Positions 58,270 through 64,000 of a DNA stretch of 64,000 nucleotides are shown here, piece by piece; position 1 is the first letter of the stretch, and each line of letters begins with the position of its first letter. The stretch comes from Alcanivoracaceae bacterium (GTDB lineage Bacteria; Pseudomonadota; Gammaproteobacteria; Pseudomonadales; Alcanivoracaceae), in assembly GCA_029213045.1 (NCBI GenBank), contig JARGPN010000007.1:168762-232761 (forward strand). Direction: 5' to 3'. The notes under the pieces were generated by a model. The model worked only from the letters and a program-made list of their open reading frames with translations, was not told the origin of the DNA and ran no database searches. The position numbers were made by a program, and so were the translations under genes.

Positions 58270-58324
58270 TGTCATCACATCACGTCGAAAATGTCATGGG
58301 TTTGTCATATTCACCCTCTAGCAT
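58270..58324 (+). promoter_or_regulatory. Pho boxes and promoter of the pst operon
   Basis: TGTCAT occurs at 58270-58275, 58292-58297 and 58303-58308, so the repeats are in 11-base phase, with a degenerate fourth copy (CACGTC) at 58281-58286. This is the known arrangement for PhoB binding. A TAGCAT -10-like hexamer follows at 58319-58324. Phosphate-starvation control of pstS is therefore likely. Confidence 0.85.
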
Positions 58325-58388
58325 CTGCCTTGCTCAAGCATCGTCGGCGATTTGAAGGCCGACAATCATTTAACTGGAGACGAACAAG

Positions 58389-59444
58389 ATGAAATTGAAG
58401 GCCACTTTTGCAGGCCTGGCGACTGTCCTGGCGATCGCCAGCACGCCAGCCACCGCTGCTTCTCGTGATTACATCAGCATTGTGGGCTCTTCCACGGTGT
58501 ACCCTTTCTCTACTGTTGTCGCTGAGCGCTTCGGCAAAACCGGCGGCACCGCGACCCCTAAAGTGGAATCTACCGGTACTGGCGGTGGTATGAAGCTGTT
58601 TTGCGCGGGTGTGGGCACGGATCATCCAGACATCACCAACGCATCACGTCGCATGAAACAATCTGAATTTGACGATTGCCAGAAAAACGGCGTGAAAGAC
58701 GTTGTTGAAGTGATGATCGGTTATGACGGCATCGTGTTGGCCAACTCTGTGAAATCCGCAGAAATGGACGTTAGCGTTAAAGATATCTTCTTGGCGTTGG
58801 CAAAAGACGTACCGAACCCAAATGGCACGGAAACGTTAGTGGCCAACCCATACAAAACGTGGAAAGACGTGAACCCAGCGTTGCCTAACGTGAAAATCGA
58901 AGTATTGGGCCCACCACCAACTTCTGGCACACGTGACGCGTTTTCTGAGCTAGCGCTAGAAGGCGGCTGTGCGAAGTTCGGTTTTATCAAAGCGATGAAG
59001 GCCACCGACAAGAATAAGTACAAAGCAGTGTGTCACGGTATTCGTGAAGACGGCGCGTATATTGAAGCGGGCGAAAACGACAACTTGATCATTCAGAAAC
59101 TGGAAAAAAACCCTGACGCATTCGGTGTGTTCGGCTTCAGCTTCCTTGATCAAAACCGCGACAAAGTACAAGGCTCCAAAGTTGATGGCCATGCGCCAAC
59201 CTTTGACGCCATTGCTGACGGCGATTACGGCGTATCACGCTCTTTGTTCTTCTACATCAAGAAAGCACACGTTGGTGTTGTGCCTGGCATCGAAGGTTTT
59301 GCGAAAGCATTCACCTCTGAAGCAGCGTGGGGCGATGAAGGCTACTTGGCAGATAAAGGTTTGATCCCGATGGGCAAAGACCTGCGTAACAAAGTGGCTA
59401 AAAGCGTGAGCAAGCTTGAACCGCTGAGCGGCAAAGAACTGTAA
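58389..59444 (+). CDS. pstS: phosphate ABC transporter substrate-binding protein PstS
   Basis: The high-affinity periplasmic phosphate binder, 351 residues, with a signal peptide (TFAGLATVLAIASTPATAA). Phosphate-binding segments are VGSSTVYPFSTVVAERF, ESTGTGGGMKLFCAG and PPPTSGTRDAFSEL. It is of the PstS/SphX type with the ITNASRRMKQSEFDDC block, common in marine bacteria. A TGGAGACGAACAAG ribosome-binding region precedes the ATG. First gene of pstSCAB-phoU. Confidence 0.95.
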   Translation: MKLKATFAGLATVLAIASTPATAASRDYISIVGSSTVYPFSTVVAERFGKTGGTATPKVESTGTGGGMKLFCAGVGTDHPDITNASRRMKQSEFDDCQKNGVKDVVEVMIGYDGIVLANSVKSAEMDVSVKDIFLALAKDVPNPNGTETLVANPYKTWKDVNPALPNVKIEVLGPPPTSGTRDAFSELALEGGCAKFGFIKAMKATDKNKYKAVCHGIREDGAYIEAGENDNLIIQKLEKNPDAFGVFGFSFLDQNRDKVQGSKVDGHAPTFDAIADGDYGVSRSLFFYIKKAHVGVVPGIEGFAKAFTSEAAWGDEGYLADKGLIPMGKDLRNKVAKSVSKLEPLSGKEL

Positions 59445-59490
59445 GATTCAAAACGGCGCGAGATATTTCGCACCGAAAAGGTAGAATGGC

Positions 59491-59523
59491 AGGCCCGGTC
59501 ATCCATGATGTTCCGGGCTTTGC
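59491..59523 (+). terminator. hairpin between pstS and pstC, possible attenuator
   Basis: AGGCCCGG pairs with CCGGGCTT (one G-U pair) around a 12-base loop in the 158-base pstS-pstC gap. Few T follow, so it may lower downstream expression or protect the pstS mRNA end instead of fully terminating. Confidence 0.55.
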
Positions 59524-59602
59524 CGTCTAGAATTCATTGTCGAATTCTTTCCAGAAAAGTTGCCGCCCGCGCTTTTGCGTAAAGAGTTTGAAGGAGCAGT
59601 AC

Positions 59603-60991
59603 ATGCAAACGGGGAATCTCCTGTTATTAATGATCGCCTTGGCGGGTGTCGCTTGGTTTGCGGGGTTTCGTCGTTCGCATGCCGTGTCTGCACCGTTGGG
59701 CGGTATTCGTTTTTTGCACTCACTGCCGACGTATTACGCTTCGCTAGCGATGTTCTGGTGTGTGTTGCCATCCATGCTGCTGTTGGGATTGTGGCTGATT
59801 TTCGACGGCGCTGTTGTGCGACACCTTGTGGTTGAGCAATTGCCTGTGGCAATCCAGCCGGGCAGCCCGGTTGAATACAATTTACTCCTGACGAAAATTA
59901 ATAACGTGGCCTCCGGCGCGTTGGATTCTTCTAATGTTGATCCCGCGATTGTGGCGGCCTCCGAACGGCTTAATACGTTAAATGCGCAGAGCCAGAACTT
60001 GCTGACGGCGGTTGTGATCGGCGTAGGTGTGCTCGGCGGCATGTGGGGCTGGACGCGCGTGCAGCCGCAATTGAGAGCGCGCCAACGTGTTGAACGCGTG
60101 GTGCGATGGATGTTGATGCTCAGTGCAAGCATCGCGATTTTAACCACCGTCGGCATCGTCATGTCGGTGTTGTTTGAATCGATTCGTTTTTTTCAAAGCG
60201 TCTCAATTACTGAATTTTTATTTGGACTGGAATGGAGTCCACAAACTGCGCTGCGCGCTGATCAAGTTGCTGCGTCTGGTGCATTTGGCGCTGTGCCCTT
60301 GTTTGCCGGCACATTATTAATTTCCGCCATCGCGCTTACTGTGGCGGTGCCGGTGGGCTTAATGTCCGCGATTTATCTCGCTGAATATGCACACCCGCGA
60401 GTGCGTGCATTCGCTAAACCAACCTTAGAAATTCTCGCTGGCGTTCCTACCGTGGTGTATGGCTTCTTCGCGGCCTTAACGGTGGCGCCGTTAATTCGCG
60501 GCTTTGGTCAATCGCTGGGTTTAGATGTCGCGTCGGAAAGTGCATTAGCGGCGGGTTTGGTGATGGGCGTGATGATCATTCCTTTCGTTTCATCGTTAGC
60601 GGATGACGTGATCACCGCCGTGCCGCAAGCGATGCGAGACGGGTCGTTAGCACTGGGTGCAACGCAAAGCGAAACAATTAAGAAGGTGGTTATTCCTGCT
60701 GCGCTACCGGGCATCATGGGCGGTGTGTTGTTGGCGGCATCACGCGCCATCGGGGAAACCATGATCGTGGTGATGGCGGCGGGGCTGAACGCCAATTTAA
60801 CGGTGAACCCACTGGAAGCCGTGACCACTGTCACCGTTCAAATCGTTACGTTGTTAGTCGGTGACCAAGAGTTTGATTCATCAAAAACCCTGGCGGCCTT
60901 TGCGCTTGGTTTAATGTTGTTCCTCACCACGCTGGCGCTCAACGTGCTTGCCATGCATATCGTTAAGAAATATCGGGAAGAATATGAGTAA
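59603..60991 (+). CDS. pstC: phosphate ABC transporter permease PstC
   Basis: One of two inner-membrane permeases of the Pst importer, 462 residues, longer than E. coli PstC because of an N-terminal extension of about 150 residues with its own helices and a periplasmic loop. The typical core starts near residue 220 (GTLLISAIALTVAVPVGLMSAIYLAEY), with the EAA-loop SLALGATQSETIKKVVIPAALPG. ATG at 59603 has GAAGGAG upstream; the longer frame is rejected. It overlaps pstA by eight bases. Confidence 0.95.
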   Translation: MQTGNLLLLMIALAGVAWFAGFRRSHAVSAPLGGIRFLHSLPTYYASLAMFWCVLPSMLLLGLWLIFDGAVVRHLVVEQLPVAIQPGSPVEYNLLLTKINNVASGALDSSNVDPAIVAASERLNTLNAQSQNLLTAVVIGVGVLGGMWGWTRVQPQLRARQRVERVVRWMLMLSASIAILTTVGIVMSVLFESIRFFQSVSITEFLFGLEWSPQTALRADQVAASGAFGAVPLFAGTLLISAIALTVAVPVGLMSAIYLAEYAHPRVRAFAKPTLEILAGVPTVVYGFFAALTVAPLIRGFGQSLGLDVASESALAAGLVMGVMIIPFVSSLADDVITAVPQAMRDGSLALGATQSETIKKVVIPAALPGIMGGVLLAASRAIGETMIVVMAAGLNANLTVNPLEAVTTVTVQIVTLLVGDQEFDSSKTLAAFALGLMLFLTTLALNVLAMHIVKKYREEYE

Positions 60992-62252
60992 GACAACTGA
61001 AACCGTACGCAAAACGCTGCGAAAGCGTTATCGCGCAGAACGTCGTTTCCGTGCTTATGGCATTGCCTCTATTGCGGTAGGCATTCTTGCTGTTGTGGTG
61101 TTGTTCACTGATATCATAAGCAAAGGCTTGCCCGCGTTTACTGAGGCCTATATTCAAGTTGAAGTCGTGTACGACGCCGACACGCTCGGTGTCGCCGTTC
61201 CTGCCTCTGAAGAAGAATTAATGAGCGCAAATTACCGCGGCGTAGTGCGACAGAGTTTATACGCCTTATTTCCTGAGGTGGATGGCCGTCGTGAAAAACG
61301 CGCCCTCGGCGATTTGGTCAGTTCTGGCGCCGAATATTGGATGCGCGACCGACTCATTGAAAATCCATCGTTAATCAATAAATCAGAAACAGTATGGTTG
61401 CTGGCGGACGATACAGTCGATTTGTTTATTAAAGCAGACGATGAGCAACGAGAAGGCAGCCGACTTAACGACCGTCAGAGAGAGTGGGTGCAAACACTTG
61501 AAGACGATGATCGCGTTGAGATGCGTTTTAACGCGTCACTGTTTACCCACGGTGATTCGCGCGAGCCAGAACAAGCAGGCTTATGGGGCGCGGTAGCAGG
61601 CTCGTTTTTCACTATGTTGGTGACGCTGGGTTTGTCATTTCCAATTGGCGTCGCCGCAGCAGTTTATCTAGAAGAGTTTGCACCGAAAAATCGCTTAACC
61701 GATTTTATTGAAGTCAATATTAATAACTTGGCGGCGGTACCTTCGATTATCTTCGGATTGCTCGGCCTCGCGATTTTTATTGGCTTGTTTGGTCTGCCGC
61801 GTTCGGTGCCGCTGGTTGGTGGCATGGTGCTCACGTTAATGACCTTGCCGACGATTATTATTTCTGCCCGTGCGGCAATTAAAGCGGTGCCGCCTTCTAT
61901 TCGTGAGGCAGCGTTAGGCCTCGGTGCGTCGCGCATGCAAATGGTCACCCATCATGTGTTGCCGTTAGCCATGCCCGGCATGTTGACCGGTGCCATTATC
62001 GGCATGGCACAAGCGCTGGGCGAAACCGCGCCGCTACTGATGATCGGCATGGTGGCGTTTATTGTCGATATTCCAGGTGGTCCGGTGAGTCCTGCGACGG
62101 TATTGCCAGTACAGATTTATCTTTGGGCGGACAGCCCAGAATCTTCATTCGTTGCCCTGACTTCAGCGGCCATCATGGTGCTGCTGGGTTTCCTCATCAT
62201 GATGAACACCATTGCGGTCGTTCTGCGTAAGCGTCTAGAGCGCCGCTGGTAA
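60984..62252 (+). CDS. pstA: phosphate ABC transporter permease PstA
   Basis: The second Pst permease, 422 residues. A membrane helix near residues 29-50 is followed by a long periplasmic insert of about 150 residues rich in acidic residues (EVVYDADTLG, ADDTVDLFIKADDEQREGSRL). The six-helix core then carries the EAA-loop REAALGLGASRMQMVTHHVLP. The insert is typical of long PstA proteins in Pseudomonas/Shewanella-like genera. The ATG overlaps the pstC end and has CGGGAAG in front. Confidence 0.94.
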   Translation: MSKTTETVRKTLRKRYRAERRFRAYGIASIAVGILAVVVLFTDIISKGLPAFTEAYIQVEVVYDADTLGVAVPASEEELMSANYRGVVRQSLYALFPEVDGRREKRALGDLVSSGAEYWMRDRLIENPSLINKSETVWLLADDTVDLFIKADDEQREGSRLNDRQREWVQTLEDDDRVEMRFNASLFTHGDSREPEQAGLWGAVAGSFFTMLVTLGLSFPIGVAAAVYLEEFAPKNRLTDFIEVNINNLAAVPSIIFGLLGLAIFIGLFGLPRSVPLVGGMVLTLMTLPTIIISARAAIKAVPPSIREAALGLGASRMQMVTHHVLPLAMPGMLTGAIIGMAQALGETAPLLMIGMVAFIVDIPGGPVSPATVLPVQIYLWADSPESSFVALTSAAIMVLLGFLIMMNTIAVVLRKRLERRW

Positions 62253-62264
62253 GGAGTTGAAGCC

Positions 62265-63155
62265 ATGGAAACTGCACCCAAGATCAATAATACTGCGCAG
62301 CAGGCGTCTACACCGCCGCACGTTGCAAAGGAAAAAGTAAAAATGACGGAAAACCAGATTGATTACCCGGATAAAACCGTAGGCTTGCCCCTTGTCGACG
62401 ATGCGAAAATGAGCATGCGTGATGTATGCGTGTACTACGCAGACAAACAAGCAATCTACGACGTGAATTTGGATGTCGGAAAAAACGAAGTGATCGCGCT
62501 GATCGGGCCGTCCGGTTGTGGTAAATCCACGTTCCTGCGTTCACTAAATCGTATGAACGACACCATTGATATTTGTCGCGTGCAAGGGTCGTTAAAGCTG
62601 GAAGGCGAAGATATTTACGATCCTAAATTAGACGTGGTCGAATTACGCGCGCGGGTTGGCATGGTGTTTCAAAAACCCAATCCTTTTCCAAAGTCGATTT
62701 ACGATAACGTTGCTTATGGGCCGCGCCTGCATGGCTTGGCAAACAAGCGTTATGACTTGGATGAAATTGTTGAAACAAGTTTGCGTAAAGCGGGCTTGTG
62801 GAATGAGGTGAAGGATCGCTTGCATCAGCCGGGCACAGGATTGTCGGGTGGTCAGCAGCAACGTTTGTGTATTGCGCGCACCATCGCAGTAAGCCCAGAG
62901 GTGGTGTTGATGGATGAGCCTTGCTCTGCGTTGGACCCTATTGCCACGGCAAAAATTGAAGAGCTGATTGACGAGCTGTCGAGCCAATACACCATTGCCA
63001 TTGTGACGCACTCCATGCAGCAAGCGGCGCGAGTATCACATCGCACGGCGTACTTTCATCTGGGTCGTCTGATTGAAGTGAATGACACGCGCAAAGTATT
63101 TACGTCGCCGGATCATCAGCTGACAGAAGCGTATATCACCGGCCGTTTCGGTTAA
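62265..63155 (+). CDS. pstB: phosphate ABC transporter ATP-binding protein PstB
   Basis: The ATPase of the Pst importer, 296 residues. Walker A is [21 protein letters not shown], the signature [13 protein letters not shown], and Walker [14 protein letters not shown]. The N-terminal 45 residues are a polar extension ([13 protein letters not shown]...) beyond the E. coli protein; an internal ATG at 62343 could be an alternative start, but AAGGAG lies directly before the first ATG. It is twelve bases after pstA. Confidence 0.97.
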   Translation: METAPKINNTAQQASTPPHVAKEKVKMTENQIDYPDKTVGLPLVDDAKMSMRDVCVYYADKQAIYDVNLDVGKNEVIALIGPSGCGKSTFLRSLNRMNDTIDICRVQGSLKLEGEDIYDPKLDVVELRARVGMVFQKPNPFPKSIYDNVAYGPRLHGLANKRYDLDEIVETSLRKAGLWNEVKDRLHQPGTGLSGGQQQRLCIARTIAVSPEVVLMDEPCSALDPIATAKIEELIDELSSQYTIAIVTHSMQQAARVSHRTAYFHLGRLIEVNDTRKVFTSPDHQLTEAYITGRFG

Positions 63156-63179
63156 TTAAGGATTCGCAGGAGAATTTCC

Positions 63180-63899
63180 ATGGACCGTACCCATTTTGGC
63201 CAACACAGCTCCAGTCAGTTTAACGACGAGCTGGAATCTATCCGCAGTCACCTCATGGAAATGGGTGGTCTGGTCGAGAAGCAGGTGATCGACTCGCTGC
63301 AATCTTTATTGCAGGCAGATTCGGAGCTCGCAGAAAAAGTATTGAGCACCGAAGAGCGCGTCGATCACTTGGAAAAAGTGATTGATGAAGAATGCGCGCG
63401 GGTATTGGCCTTGCGCCAACCGGCGGCATCGGATTTGCGCATGATTATTGCGGTGTCAAAAACCGTTTCGGATTTAGAGCGTGTCGGTGATGAATCTGCA
63501 AAGATCGCTCGCATGGCAATTCAGTTGGCAGAAGAAGGCGAATCGCCGCGCGGTTACGTGGAAGTTCGTCATATTGGTAACCATGTGCGTTCAATGTTGC
63601 GTGATTCACTGGACGCCTTCGCGCGCTTTGACGCCGATAAAGCCGTTGAGGTTGCCGCGGAAGATAACGAAGTGGATTTAGAATATCGCTCCGCTATGCG
63701 TTCGCTGGTTACTTTTATGATGGAAGACCCGCGCGCTATTTCACGCGTGTTAAACATCATCTGGTCGCTGCGCGCGTTAGAGCGTATTGGCGACCACGCG
63801 CGCAATATTGCCGAACAAGTCATTTACTTAGTGAAAGGCAAAGACGTACGTCATATCAGCGTCGACGAAATGGAAAAACAGGTTCGCGGCACGTCGTAA
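63180..63899 (+). CDS. phoU: phosphate signalling regulator PhoU
   Basis: A 239-residue, all-helical protein of two PhoU repeats that links the Pst transporter to the PhoR/PhoB system and represses the Pho regulon in high phosphate. Each repeat has the metal-binding (E/D)xxxD pattern: VSKTVSDLERVGDESAKIARM and IWSLRALERIGDHARNIAE. It is the last gene of the pst operon, starting 24 bases after pstB with a CAGGAGAA ribosome-binding site. Confidence 0.97.
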   Translation: MDRTHFGQHSSSQFNDELESIRSHLMEMGGLVEKQVIDSLQSLLQADSELAEKVLSTEERVDHLEKVIDEECARVLALRQPAASDLRMIIAVSKTVSDLERVGDESAKIARMAIQLAEEGESPRGYVEVRHIGNHVRSMLRDSLDAFARFDADKAVEVAAEDNEVDLEYRSAMRSLVTFMMEDPRAISRVLNIIWSLRALERIGDHARNIAEQVIYLVKGKDVRHISVDEMEKQVRGTS

Positions 63900-64000
63900 C
63901 TAACGGCGTCTCGTTGCAGGCAGGTGGTGCTGGCTTGAGAGGCTGGCATCGCTTGCAGGCAAGCTCCCACATAGGTCTATCACATTTTCTTTAACACGCA

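Overview
The window looks like chromosome from a marine-type gammaproteobacterium of moderate GC. The evidence is the order mnmG-rsmG-parA-parB-atpIBEFHAGDC-glmU-glmS, the FumC, UvrD and YciA-type proteins, the hydrocarbon/lipid genes (AlkK-like acyl-CoA ligase, acyl-CoA dehydrogenase, wax ester synthase/DGAT) and a sedentary integron. The species cannot be named from the sequence. The par-atp-glm block normally lies near the replication origin, but no origin was found here.

Left part (1-21 kb): the 3' end of mnmE, fumC, an acyl-CoA ligase, a two-gene RND efflux pump, and a YgjP-type metallopeptidase-like gene. Then come a minus-strand HopJ-family operon downstream of a cold-shock gene, a WS/DGAT plus short-chain dehydrogenase pair, a hybrid 7TMR-DISM histidine kinase, an acyl-CoA dehydrogenase, a cytochrome c-FTR1 iron permease fusion and a CvrA-type K+/H+ antiporter. 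These are mostly single genes or pairs separated by clear terminators.

Central housekeeping block (21-38.6 kb, all plus strand): mnmG-rsmG-parA-parB with overlapping or close starts, two less usual genes (a protein with a GspF-like N-terminus and a Met/His-rich outer-membrane-type protein), the full nine-gene ATP synthase operon behind a good sigma70 promoter, then glmU-glmS and a bidirectional terminator.

Accessory block (38.7-45.6 kb): an integron just downstream of glmS. The integrase gene is cut off after its catalytic Arg and the GKG Lys segment, so it lacks the His-x-x-Arg box and the tyrosine nucleophile. It faces away from an attI region that carries a near-consensus promoter aimed into the array. 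Eight cassettes follow, bounded by eight attC-like sites of 56 to 118 bp. Cargo includes a complete Fic toxin with an upstream partner carrying a class I Fic antitoxin motif, a DUF2007/zinc-ribbon protein, small membrane proteins, several unknowns, and one cassette whose only visible gene is a 39-residue basic peptide on the opposite strand with its own terminator.

Right part (45.6-64 kb): alkaline phosphatase, a secreted unknown, a membrane PAS-GGDEF-EAL protein, uvrD, TRAP transporter parts (substrate-binding gene on the plus strand, membrane subunits about 1.5 kb further on the minus strand), a periplasmic-binding-like protein, YciA thioesterase, and a pstSCAB-phoU operon preceded by in-phase Pho-box repeats. 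With alkaline phosphatase, the pst operon makes phosphate acquisition the main theme of this end. Start codons were moved from the longest reading frame where ribosome-binding sites or family N-termini favoured another; these choices are stated in each entry.
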